DNA of 15,217 nt from Treponema sp. (GTDB taxonomy: Bacteria; Spirochaetota; Spirochaetia; Treponematales; Breznakiellaceae), in NCBI GenBank assembly GCA_031283505.1, contig JAITBO010000286.1, positions 1 through 15,217 on the forward strand, read 5' to 3'. Position numbers and translations under genes: made by a program. How positions within the stretch are numbered: the stretch's first letter is position 1; every line of letters begins with the position of its first letter. This document shows, in pieces, positions 1-6,751 of the stretch. The notes under the pieces were generated by a model, which saw only the letters and a program-made list of their open reading frames with translations, made no database searches and was not told the origin of the DNA.

Positions 1-417
1 TTCCTGGCCGCGGCGGAGGGCTATAAGCTCTTTCGCGGGAAGATCACCGACGTGCTGCGGGAAGTGCGGGGGGCCTTTAACTTCGGCAAGGCCCTGATCG
101 AAGGCACGGCTGAGTACAAGGGGAAAACCGCCTCGGTGGAATTTCAGAATGAAAACCTCGTGGCAACGGTGGACGGGGAAATCCGCGCCACCACCCCGGA
201 CCTGATATGCCTGGTAGATACGGAGACCTTCATCCCGGCGCCCACGGATGCCCTGAAATACGGCAAGCGGGTCCTGGTGGTGGGCCTGCGCTGCTACGAA
301 GCGTGGCGGAGTCAGGCGGGGCTTGAGATTGTGGGGCCCCGCTACTTTGGCTATGACACGGACTACGTTCCCGTGGAGGCGCGGGCCGGTATTCAGAACA
401 GGGGAGGCAGGGCATGA
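1..417 (+). CDS. DUF917 family protein, C-terminal part (5' end outside window)
   Basis: The reading frame is open from base 1 and ends with TGA at 415-417, giving the last 138 residues of a protein whose start lies upstream. The C-terminal segment matches the DUF917 family (also called the S-methyl thiohydantoin desulfurase domain): visible hallmarks are VEFQNENLVATVDGEI, TPDLICLVDTET, a K(Y)GKRVLVVGL strand, and the ending VGPRYFGYDTDYVPVE. Members are usually about 350-370 residues, so roughly 60% is missing here. DUF917 genes typically neighbour hydantoinase/oxoprolinase genes, as here, where its stop overlaps the next start. An inferred role is turnover of a hydantoin-like or thiohydantoin-like cyclic amide in the cytoplasm; the actual substrate cannot be read from the sequence. 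The GTG at 52 is an internal codon, not a start. Confidence 0.85.
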   Translation, partial: FLAAAEGYKLFRGKITDVLREVRGAFNFGKALIEGTAEYKGKTASVEFQNENLVATVDGEIRATTPDLICLVDTETFIPAPTDALKYGKRVLVVGLRCYEAWRSQAGLEIVGPRYFGYDTDYVPVEARAGIQNRGGRA

Positions 418-1982
418 GCGCGAAACAATCCACCTATCGTTTAGGGGTCGATGTGGGCGGCACCAATACGGACGCCGTATTGATAGACGAAAATCTGCAA
501 GTGGCGGCGGCGGTAAAGCTGCCGACCACCGCCGATGTTTACGGCGGCATCCTCGCCGCGATCCGGGGGGTGCTGGACAGCTCCGGGATTGACCGGCGGC
601 TCATCACCAAGGCGATGCTGGGCACCACCCAGTGCACCAACGCCATTGTCGAGCGCAAGCGGCTTTCAAAGATCGGCGTGCTGCGGATAGGCGCGCCGGC
701 GACGCTGGGGATCGTCCCCATGGTTGACTGGGCGGAGGACCTTAAAGGCATAGCCGCCACCGTTGAGATAATCCGGGGCGGCTTTGAATACGACGGCAAG
801 GAGCTTGTTGCCTTTGACGAAGCGGCGGCCCGGGCTTTTTTCGGGGATTGCAAGAAGCGGGGCCTACAGTCGGTCGCCATAAGCCAGGTCTTTTCGGTGA
901 TCCGGGAGGATCACGAGGAACGGGCCGCGGCAATCTGCCGGGAAGTGATGGGGGAGGGGGTGTACGTGTCCCTTTCAAGCAGGATCGGCAGCATGGGCCT
1001 GATTGAGCGGGAAAACGCCACTATCCTCAACGCCGCCCTCTACGATGTGGCCCACAGCTTTACCGAGGGCTTTGTGAACAGCCTGCGGGATCAGGGCGTA
1101 AGCGCCGCGGAGGTCTACTTCTCCCAGAACGACGGCACCCTGATGAGCATGGAACTTGCCCGAAAGTACCCGATCCTTACCATAGCCTGCGGGCCCACCA
1201 ACAGTATCCGGGGCGCAAGCTACCTCTCCCGGCTGTCAAACGCCGTGGTCATCGACATAGGCGGTACCACCACGGACTTCGGCATTCTGCAGAACGGCTT
1301 CCCCCGGGAGAGCAGCGCGGCCGTCACCATAGGCGGGGTGCGGACCAACTTCCGTATGCCCGACGTGATCTCCATAGGGCTGGGGGGCGGCAGCATAGTC
1401 CGGGAGCGGGGCGGCGAAGTTACGGTGGGCCCGGACAGCGTGGGCTACCGGCTCACCGAAAAGGCCCTGGTCTTCGGCGGCGACACCCTTACGGCCACGG
1501 ACATCGCCGTGCGCTTGGGGCTTGCCCGGGTGGGGGACCCGGCAAAGGCCGCCGGCATCGATCAAAGCCTGGCCGAAAAAGCCCTGGCCCGGATCGTCGA
1601 AACGGTGGAGGATCACCTGGACTCGATGAAAAGCTCCGGGGAAGCGGTGGACGTGGTCCTGGTGGGGGGCGGCTCCATCCTGCTCCCGGACCGCATCGCC
1701 GGGGCCAAAAAGCTCTACAAGCCGGATCACTTTGCCGTGGCCAACGCCATAGGTTCGGCCATCTCCAAGGTGAGCGGGTCCTACGAAAAGCTCGTCTCCT
1801 ACGACGAAACGCCCCGGGAGCAGGCCCTGGAAACGGCCAAGGCCGAGGCCGTGGAATTGGCGGTCCGGGCGGGCGCCCTGAGGGACACGGTGGAGATCGT
1901 CGACGTGGAGGACGTGCCCCTGCAATACCACAAGGGCAACACCTGCCGGGTCAAAGTCAAGGCCGCAGGAGAATTGGGATAA
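414..1982 (+). CDS. Hydantoinase/oxoprolinase family protein (HyuA-like ATPase)
   Basis: This 522-residue protein has the actin-like (ASKHA) ATPase signatures of the hydantoinase A/5-oxoprolinase family: GVDVGGTNTDAVLID at residues 11-25 (phosphate 1), a second DIGGTTTDFG at 281-290, GLGGGS at 322-327 and VGGGSILLP at 417-425. The order is Hydant_A_N (about 10-180) followed by Hydantoinase_A (about 190-400). Known family members hydrolyse cyclic amides such as 5-oxoproline or N-methylhydantoin at the cost of ATP. At 522 residues it is the short form without the B subunit fused; no hyuB follows. The ATG at 414 overlaps the DUF917 stop as ATGA and is preceded by GGGGAGG at 401-407, so the two are translationally coupled. 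Substrate specificity is unknown. Codon use is strongly G/C at third positions. Confidence 0.9.
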   Translation: MSAKQSTYRLGVDVGGTNTDAVLIDENLQVAAAVKLPTTADVYGGILAAIRGVLDSSGIDRRLITKAMLGTTQCTNAIVERKRLSKIGVLRIGAPATLGIVPMVDWAEDLKGIAATVEIIRGGFEYDGKELVAFDEAAARAFFGDCKKRGLQSVAISQVFSVIREDHEERAAAICREVMGEGVYVSLSSRIGSMGLIERENATILNAALYDVAHSFTEGFVNSLRDQGVSAAEVYFSQNDGTLMSMELARKYPILTIACGPTNSIRGASYLSRLSNAVVIDIGGTTTDFGILQNGFPRESSAAVTIGGVRTNFRMPDVISIGLGGGSIVRERGGEVTVGPDSVGYRLTEKALVFGGDTLTATDIAVRLGLARVGDPAKAAGIDQSLAEKALARIVETVEDHLDSMKSSGEAVDVVLVGGGSILLPDRIAGAKKLYKPDHFAVANAIGSAISKVSGSYEKLVSYDETPREQALETAKAEAVELAVRAGALRDTVEIVDVEDVPLQYHKGNTCRVKVKAAGELG

Positions 1983-1992
1983 TGGAGGCACC

Positions 1993-2079
1993 ATGAAAAA
2001 CAAGGTGTTTTGGGTGAGAATATTCACAGGATGGTCAGAATTGTATGCAGGAGTAGGATTCTTGTACTACTCACGCTGA
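1993..2079 (+). pseudogene. Possible cut-off start of a third operon gene
   Basis: Ten bases after the hydantoinase stop there is a GGAGG (1984-1988) and an ATG at 1993, opening a 28-codon frame beginning MKNKVFWVRIFTGWSE and ending at TGA 2077-2079. The good ribosome site and the tight spacing look like the start of another gene in the DUF917-hydantoinase operon, and the sequence turns into AT-rich transposon debris within a few dozen bases. I infer that the downstream gene was lost to the insertion. The peptide itself matches nothing I recognise, so it could equally be a chance frame in decayed DNA. Confidence 0.25.
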
Positions 2080-2137
2080 ACTTGCCGTTTTTCAGGCAAG
2101 ATACGGTAGTTCCATGATTCAAATGGGTACGGCTCAC

Positions 2138-2600
2138 AAATTGTTGAAGTTGGTATTTCCACATTTTAACTCTGTTACCGTTGCTCTCACTATAGTCGCA
2201 GGTTATGTACAGTCTTTTGAGTTTGGAAAAGTATGTTTGCCAACTGTCTCCCTCCAGTTGATCTGTTTACTGTAACCCGTTGCGTCAAGTATTTTGCCTA
2301 TGGTGATATGCCCCACAAAGATGCTGTCCTTCCCCAACTCCGTTTGTATTTTTCTCAATGTCAAGATAATTTGACTCCACAAACTTACATCCGCCGCCGC
2401 TTCGCTGTGTTTTCCCGTCAATTTTATCGTTGTTGTTCAGTTCGCTGGCTGTTTTTGTTATAGTGGTCCGTGATATGCCGGAAAATGCGGCTTACCAAAC
2501 TGATGCCGCCCCGGCCATACGGTATGGCCTCGTTTGCCAAATACAGCCGTTTTTGTCGTTCATCCAATAGAGGCATCATTCGTCGAATCCGTTTTTCCAT
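2138..2600 (-). pseudogene. ISAzo13-family transposase remnant with internal deletions and frameshifts
   Basis: Read on the minus strand, four frame pieces line up in order with one ISAzo13-type transposase. From the ATG at 2600: MEKRIRRMMPLLDERQ, then LYLANEAIPYGRGGISLVSR; a frameshift near 2480 leads to ISRTTITKTASELNNN and SGGGCKFVESNYLDIE; near 2350 the frame jumps to LRKIQTELGKDSIF, then VGHITIGKILDATGYSK; near 2220 it jumps again to KRLYITCDYSESNGNR and VKMWKYQLQQF, equivalent to the family's ITADGGGSNGSR...LWKxELQ block. The stretches expected between the second, third and fourth pieces are absent, so there were at least two internal deletions. It encodes no functional transposase. The minus-strand frame continues to a stop at 2024 without recognisable similarity. 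Family assignment rests on motif recall. Confidence 0.75.
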
Positions 2601-2638
2601 CAATGTTTTCGCCCCTCGGTTATTTGATGAAAACATTG
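2601..2638. repeat. 10-bp inverted repeat touching the transposase start
   Basis: CAATGTTTTC at 2601-2610 and GAAAACATTG at 2629-2638 are perfect inverted arms around an 18-base loop. On the minus strand the second arm abuts the transposase ATG (2600-2598) and the G-rich GAGGGG that could serve as its ribosome site lies in the loop. In a transcript this would place the ribosome site in a hairpin. It may be a control element or an internal feature of the insertion sequence. Confidence 0.6.
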
Positions 2639-2703
2639 CAGCACAGGTAACGAAACGAACAAAAGGAAACATGGTGCCGGGAAACGCAAAAGGGAGCAGG
2701 CAT

Positions 2704-2940
2704 TACGTATCTTCCACTATGAACCTCACCCGGCATACTCAGTGTCCAGGAATCGGGAGCGGTTATTGTTAATGTAGCAGGAACGTCGTTACGCGTACTC
2801 GTATATACTCCGGTTATACCGCTGCCTGGCGTCTTGTCGTCATCATCGGGAAAAACATCGGTTTTGCAACCGGCAAACCCCAATGCCAACCGGCAAACCA
2901 ACATTGCCATGAAATTACGTTTTTTTTCATACTTACTCAT
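2704..2940 (-). pseudogene. Truncated lipoprotein gene, interrupted by the IS remnant
   Basis: From ATG at 2940 the minus strand reads MSKYEKKRNFMAMLVCRLAL then GFAGCKTD: a basic n-region, a hydrophobic stretch and a lipobox with Cys25. The following DDDDKTPGSGITGVYTSTR, DVPATLTIT and SWTLSMPGEVHSGRY look like the N-terminal part of small treponemal surface lipoproteins with a lipocalin/META-like repeat of beta strands. After about residue 79 the character changes (cysteine-, phenylalanine-rich) and the frame runs into the transposon debris up to 2620, so the natural C-terminus is missing. An arginine (residue 17) lies in the middle of the signal-peptide hydrophobic core, and no Shine-Dalgarno is visible before the ATG; both fit decay. 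The family assignment is from memory of similar proteins. Confidence 0.6.
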
Positions 2941-2968
2941 GTTAGGCAGGAAAAATAATATGAACCAC

Positions 2969-3030
2969 TAACCACACGAACTTTTGAGGTTAAATTCATA
3001 TATTCGTGAAGTTTGAGAGGTTCGTGGTTA
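2969..3030. repeat. Imperfect intergenic palindrome with TTCGTG/CACGAA motifs
   Basis: TAACCACACGAAC (2969-2981) pairs with GTTCGTGGTTA (3020-3030) except for a 2-base bulge, around a 38-base AT-rich loop that contains a further TTCGTG at 3003-3008. It lies between the 3' end of acyP and the truncated lipoprotein gene, both on the minus strand. It resembles short dispersed intergenic repeats and could act as a transcript-end hairpin for the acyP operon; a weak T-rich stretch follows on the minus strand toward 2945. Confidence 0.5.
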
Positions 3031-3068
3031 AATTTCTTCAATTTTGGTTCCGCTACGGTAAGGTGAGC

Positions 3069-3374
3069 TTAATACGAAATCCTGAAGTTTTTGTAGGTCC
3101 CGGTGGGGACCTGAAGGCTGTAATCTACGGTATCGACACGAGCGCCGGGAGGGCCGCGATGGAGCCACTGGAGAAAAGTTTCCAGTTTTTCTTTGGGACC
3201 TTCGGCCCAGACTTCGACATTCCCTTCGGGAGTGTTACGGACCCAGCCGGAAAGACCCCGGAGTTGGGCTTCATGGAAACAAGTGTAACGGAAGCCTACG
3301 CCCTGGACACGGCCCCGGATACGGGCGAAGAAGGCGGCAGGGGCTGGTGCGGAAGATGGGCCGGAAGCCTTCAC
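3069..3374 (-). CDS. acyP: Acylphosphatase
   Basis: This 101-residue cytoplasmic enzyme is predicted to hydrolyse acyl phosphates (carboxyl-phosphate anhydrides). The signature GRVQGVGFRY spans residues 21-30 with the phosphate-binding arginine at 29, and the second signature GWVRNTPEGNVEV spans 43-55 with the catalytic asparagine at 47. Family members are about 90 residues; the extra length is an Ala/Pro-rich N-terminal extension of about 12 residues. The start is GTG at 3374-3372, preceded by AGGAGG at 3385-3390 on the minus strand, and the start overlaps the recX stop as GTGA, so the two are translationally coupled. The coupling to RecX is probably for convenience of expression; no functional link is known to me. 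Confidence 0.93.
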   Translation of the reverse strand: MKASGPSSAPAPAAFFARIRGRVQGVGFRYTCFHEAQLRGLSGWVRNTPEGNVEVWAEGPKEKLETFLQWLHRGPPGARVDTVDYSLQVPTGTYKNFRISY

Positions 3375-4042
3375 AGAAGCCCCTCCTCCTGAAAGCGGTC
3401 AAGAAGGTCCGGAGAAAAACCCTCGTAACGGAGGACCTGCTTCAGGCGGCCTTGACCGGCGGCGCGGAACCGGGGAGCGGGGCGGCGGCGGTTCTTTTCC
3501 AGATAGGAACGGAGGAGGGCCGCTTCGGCTTCTTCGTCCAGGACGGTGGAAAGGGCCGACTGAACCGCACTGCGGGAAAGACCCCGACTGCGCAGGGATT
3601 CGGTGAAGACGCGGGGGCTGGCCCCGGAGGGCCTGACAAGACGGGACTGTATCCAGCGGGAGGCGTAACGACTGTCATCGATGACGCCCTCGGAAGAGAG
3701 GCTGGCGACTACGGCCCGGACGCAGGAAGCGGAATGGCCGCGGCTTTCCAGCTTGCGGATTATGCCAAAACTGTACTGTTCCGCCCTGGCGGTAAGACGC
3801 AGAGCGGCCCGCTCCGTCCGGTAGCAGGCAGCGGCGAAACGGAGGGCCTCGGTTTCCACCAGGGACAACTCCCGGCCAAGGGCATAAACCGTCTCCATAG
3901 GGTATTCGGGGGATAAATAACCGGTCTTGAAGGAAAACAAGGAACCATCCGACAGGGCTATCCGAAAAACCTCCGGATCCGTCTTTCGGAGAAACCCGTC
4001 TTCGTCTGTTCTATCCGCCGGTTTTAGGGATTCCACCGTCAT
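3371..4042 (-). CDS. recX: RecX-family regulatory protein
   Basis: RecX proteins bind RecA filaments and inhibit or modulate recombination and SOS coprotease activity. The visible family pattern is a helical protein with SRGHSASCVRAVVASLSSEG followed by VIDDSRYASRWIQSRL, then LRSRGLSRSAVQSAL and a C-terminal repeat ending GFSPDLLDRFQEEGLL. An N-terminal segment of about 75 residues (FRIALSDGSLFSFKTG...) precedes the three-helix repeats, as in other spirochetal and low-GC RecX proteins. I place the start at ATG 4042, giving 223 residues, because TGGAG lies 7 bases upstream; a TTG at 4054 would add four residues but would consume that ribosome site. The gene follows rpsI by 67 bases with a hairpin in between and overlaps acyP. 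No recA is in the window. Confidence 0.85.
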   Translation of the reverse strand: MTVESLKPADRTDEDGFLRKTDPEVFRIALSDGSLFSFKTGYLSPEYPMETVYALGRELSLVETEALRFAAACYRTERAALRLTARAEQYSFGIIRKLESRGHSASCVRAVVASLSSEGVIDDSRYASRWIQSRLVRPSGASPRVFTESLRSRGLSRSAVQSALSTVLDEEAEAALLRSYLEKNRRRPAPRFRAAGQGRLKQVLRYEGFSPDLLDRFQEEGLL

Positions 4043-4063
4043 AGACGGCTCCAATTACCCGCG

Positions 4064-4084
4064 CCGCCCACAGCCTGTGGGCGG
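4064..4084 (-). terminator. GC-rich hairpin between rpsI and recX
   Basis: CCGCCCACA (4064-4072) and TGTGGGCGG (4076-4084) form a perfect 9-bp stem with a 3-base loop. It lies 26 bases after the rpsI stop and 22 bases before the recX ATG. No convincing U tract follows on the minus strand, so it is more likely a weak or partial terminator, or a stability element that lowers recX-acyP expression relative to the ribosomal genes, than a full intrinsic terminator. Confidence 0.5.
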
Positions 4085-4109
4085 ACGCAAAGGTTTTACA
4101 ATGACGAAA

Positions 4110-4502
4110 CTAGCGCTTAGAGAACTGGAAGCGGCGGCGGGCGCCCCGCTGACCATATTTCTTGCGTTCCACCATCCGGGGGTCCCGGGTAAGGTAGCCG
4201 TTGTTTCTGAGGCTGGTATAGTTACCCTGATCCACCTGACAGAGTGCCCGGGCCAGGCCATGACGGCAAGCGCCGGCCTGACCGTTGGACCCGCCGCCGT
4301 AGACGTTGATCAATACGTCAAATTTGTTTTCATTGGCGGTGACTACCAGAGGCTGGCGGACCGTTATAGAATGCTCCGACTGGGGAAAATAAATACCCAA
4401 ATCCCTGCCGTTGATAACGATTTTTCCGCTTCCATCCCGAACATACACCCGGGCAACGGCGTTTTTTCTTCTTCCGGTCCCAATACCAAGATTCTTTACC
4501 AC
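4110..4502 (-). CDS. rpsI: 30S ribosomal protein S9
   Basis: This is the universally conserved small-subunit protein S9 (uS9), whose C-terminal tail reaches the P-site tRNA. The 130-residue length is standard. Visible hallmarks are GIGTGRRKNAVARVYV at residues 6-21, INGRDLGIYF, the glycine-rich GGGSNGQAGACRHGLARAL, LTRDPRMVERKKYG and the terminal FSKR. It starts with GTG at 4502 with GGGAG upstream that overlaps the end of rplM. The gap to rplM is 11 bases, which is the classic rplM-rpsI pair, so both are read from the promoter before rplM. The stop is TAG. Confidence 0.98.
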   Translation of the reverse strand: MVKNLGIGTGRRKNAVARVYVRDGSGKIVINGRDLGIYFPQSEHSITVRQPLVVTANENKFDVLINVYGGGSNGQAGACRHGLARALCQVDQGNYTSLRNNGYLTRDPRMVERKKYGQRGARRRFQFSKR

Positions 4503-4513
4503 GTTATACTCCC

Positions 4514-4942
4514 TTAGATATCAATGGCCTGGGGGTTCTGTGCCCCGTGGGGATGCTCGGCTCCCGCATAGACCTTAACGTTTTTCAGCAATTTACGTCC
4601 CAGGGGCCCCTTGGGAAGCATTCCCTTGATCGCCAATTCCAGAGGGGATGTGGGATGACGAGCAATCAGTTTCTCAAAAGAGTGGGATTTGAGTCCGCCG
4701 ACATACCCGGAGTGGCGGTAATATATCTTGTTCTGGGCTTTTTGACCGGTAACCGCGACTTTTTCCGCGTTTACAACCACCACATAGTCCCCAATTTCCT
4801 GATGGGGCGCAAAGATCGCTTTTTCCTTCCCTCGGACTATCGCCGCCGCCTTAGCCGCTATCCGGCCCAAAGCCTTTCCTTCAGCGTCAATCACAAACCA
4901 TTTCCGCTCAACATCTGCGGGTTTAATGAACATAGTCTTCAT
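4514..4942 (-). CDS. rplM: 50S ribosomal protein L13
   Basis: Large-subunit ribosomal protein L13 (uL13), an early assembly protein. The 142-residue length is standard for bacteria. Recognisable segments are [20 protein letters not shown] near residue 14, [32 protein letters not shown] and the signature [19 protein letters not shown] near 107-125. The start ATG at 4942 is preceded by AGAAGG (around 4950-4955, minus strand). It is the first gene of the run rplM-rpsI-recX-acyP and has a good promoter about 40 bases upstream. Confidence 0.98.
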   Translation of the reverse strand: MKTMFIKPADVERKWFVIDAEGKALGRIAAKAAAIVRGKEKAIFAPHQEIGDYVVVVNAEKVAVTGQKAQNKIYYRHSGYVGGLKSHSFEKLIARHPTSPLELAIKGMLPKGPLGRKLLKNVKVYAGAEHPHGAQNPQAIDI

Positions 4943-4980
4943 TTTACAACCTTCTCTATAGAATACGAGTGAGACACCAT

Positions 4981-5008
4981 ATTGTCATAGATTGGGAAAA
5001 AATGTCAA
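4981..5008 (-). promoter_or_regulatory. Sigma-70-type promoter of rplM-rpsI
   Basis: On the minus strand a perfect -35 TTGACA (5008-5003) is followed by 16 bases and GACAAT (4986-4981), matching the -10 consensus at 4 of 6 positions. It sits about 40 bases before the rplM start. The upstream side abuts the IS4-like pseudogene whose stop is at 5024-5026, so insertion or decay left only about 15 bases between the element and the -35 box. Confidence 0.65.
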
Positions 5009-5023
5009 GTGCGAATTGAATCA

Positions 5024-5582
5024 TCAAAAATCTAACCGAAATGCAGGCATCCTCACGTCAAACAGACTTATACTATACTGTAGCCTAATATCGGTTTTTG
5101 AACTGCCGTACTCTGATTCATCGCCGGCATCCAGCAGATATACCGCCTTTCCCTCTAGCCACCCCGGTTTCTCTACCTGCATCCGCTTCTCCCGGCACAA
5201 ATTTTCACATAACCATCGCAGCCGGCGGGCTCTTCGAGTCCGACCGCGCTATTACCTATCCGGGTATAAAGAGCCTTTTGGGTTAAATGATAGCCCTCGC
5301 TCATACCTAATAATGCACAGGTATTCCCAAAGGATTTCCCTTAGGTCAAATACAGAAAGATGAGTTTCAGCAAATCTTCAGGTGTCTTGATTTCCCGATT
5401 CCGCCGCAACGCGCCCAGTTCCTTCGCTTTTTCTCTCCAAAGCCCCGGTATTATCGCCGCCAGATCTTCGAAGGTATAGTTGTCCTCTCCCGTGTCCCCA
5501 GTTTATCCGGTGAGAACTGTTTTGCCAACTGATTAAGTAAATACACAGAGACTTTAGTCCGCACTCGCTTCCGGTGGTTCAT
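5024..5582 (-). pseudogene. Decayed IS4-family transposase, N-terminal half
   Basis: From ATG at 5582 the minus strand gives MNHRKRVRTKVSVYLLNQLA then KQFSPDKLG; a frameshift near 5490 leads to NYTFEDLAAIIPGLWREKAK, ELGALRRNREIKTPEDLLKL and IFLYLT, then an in-frame TAA where a residue such as Glu is expected, then GKSFGNTCALLGMSEGYHLT. A second frameshift near 5240 leads to WLRWLCENLCREKRMQVEKP and GWLEGKAVYLLDAGDESEYG, ending SLFDVRMPAFRLDF at TGA 5024. The layout (helical N-terminus, then the L-D-A-x-D region that precedes the DDE core) fits treponemal IS4-type transposases; the catalytic second half is missing. At least two frameshifts, one nonsense codon and a truncation make it non-functional. 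No terminal repeats were found. Confidence 0.65.
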
Positions 5583-5738
5583 TGCTCTTTTTCGGATGAG
5601 GTGCATAGGATTTCTCTATGGTCTCATGAGGTCATGCTGAAAGGTTTTGCCTATTTCATCCTTAATCACGAGTTTTCGTGACGCAATACGGGTCAAGTTT
5701 AGAACTACCGCCGCCCGGTCATGCCAAAGCCCTCCACC

Positions 5739-6701
5739 CTACTCGTGATACGGTCCCTTCCATGAGCCGGAATTATAAAGGTAGACCCCGGCCAGGGAAC
5801 CTTTATCCTGATAATATTTGCGGAAGGAAGCGCCATAGGTTCCAAGGGAAGTTCCGCTCTCAATAGCGACATTGCTGCTTATTTCTATGAATACCAGGCT
5901 GTTGCCATAAAACGCGCCTGTTCCCAGGGATGTGACGCTTGCCGGCAGCAAAAGAACCGTCAGGTAGTTACCGTCGAAGGCGTAATCGTCTATGGATTCA
6001 AGGCCGCTTCCCAGACTGATCGTTTGCAGATAAGCATTCTGAAAAGCCAGCTTGCCGATGGATTTTACCGTATCCGGAATGGCTATATCATAAAACCTGC
6101 TTCCGACAAACGCCTTGTTTCCGATAACCTCTAATTTATTGGGCAGCACAACCGCCTCTAAATAGGCGTCGGCAAAGGCCCCCTCCCCGATAACCGTTAC
6201 CGGTTTGCCGTTCAGGGTGTTGGGGATGGTGAGTACCCTGCCATATCCCGAATACACAAAGTACCGGGTTATGATCACCCCATTGGTATCAGGATCGTCG
6301 GCATATTCATAGGGAAGATTGTTCGGATCGTCTTCCCACCACGCATAGAGCCAGACATTCTCAGATTCTATGCGTATCTTGTCGCCAGGTTGAAGGGGGG
6401 TATCATTGCCGGGCTGCTGCCAGCCCAAAAACTTCAGATTTCCCTTTTTCAGTTCTTCCGGTTTAGCAAGCACGGTTGCCGTATGCCCGGAGAAATATAC
6501 CTTTGAATCCTCCGGGGGAAAGCCTTTCGTATTACCATTACCTTCATAATAAACATGATACGGCTCTTTATACCCATAGTAAGACCCATCATAAATAGGG
6601 CAGCCCGAAAGAAGAAGCAAGAACAGCAGTTCCGCGCCCAAATACAGCAAACCGGCGGTCCGATGATGTCTTACCGCGTATTTTGTTGATTTCCGAAGCA
6701 T
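5739..6701 (-). CDS. BspA-type leucine-rich-repeat lipoprotein
   Basis: The 320-residue product begins with a signal peptide whose hydrophobic core LYLGAELLFLLLLSGC ends in a lipobox (Cys34), so it is probably a lipid-anchored surface or periplasmic protein. Residues about 48-121 look like an InlB/Listeria-Bacteroides beta repeat (YYEGNGNTKGF ... LKFLGWQQPG ... WLYAWW). Residues 170-280 are five LRR_5/TpLRR units, marked by IGEGAFADAYL (171), IGNKAFVGSRF (193), IGKLAFQNAYL (215), IDDYAFDGNYL (237) and LGTGAFYGNSL (259), spaced exactly 22 residues. The tail FRKYYQDKGSLAGVYLY is a common ending in treponemal proteins of this kind. Such proteins are often adhesins, but no partner can be inferred here. 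A strong AAGGAGG lies just before the ATG at 6701. The gene follows mscS by 50 bases on the same strand. Confidence 0.85.
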   Translation of the reverse strand: MLRKSTKYAVRHHRTAGLLYLGAELLFLLLLSGCPIYDGSYYGYKEPYHVYYEGNGNTKGFPPEDSKVYFSGHTATVLAKPEELKKGNLKFLGWQQPGNDTPLQPGDKIRIESENVWLYAWWEDDPNNLPYEYADDPDTNGVIITRYFVYSGYGRVLTIPNTLNGKPVTVIGEGAFADAYLEAVVLPNKLEVIGNKAFVGSRFYDIAIPDTVKSIGKLAFQNAYLQTISLGSGLESIDDYAFDGNYLTVLLLPASVTSLGTGAFYGNSLVFIEISSNVAIESGTSLGTYGASFRKYYQDKGSLAGVYLYNSGSWKGPYHE

Positions 6702-6751
6702 ACAACTCCTCCTTACGTGAAAACTATACTATGGAATCAATCCCCAAGAGA

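Noticed and set aside
1236..2027. 263-codon open frame on the minus strand, antisense to the hydantoinase gene
   Set aside because: The plus-strand frame has clear ATPase motifs; the antisense frame is open because of the high third-position GC and has no recognisable domains or ribosome site.
4992..5363. Plus-strand 123-codon frame upstream of rplM
   Set aside because: The minus strand carries recognisable transposase sequence there; the plus frame has no similarity and overlaps the rplM promoter.
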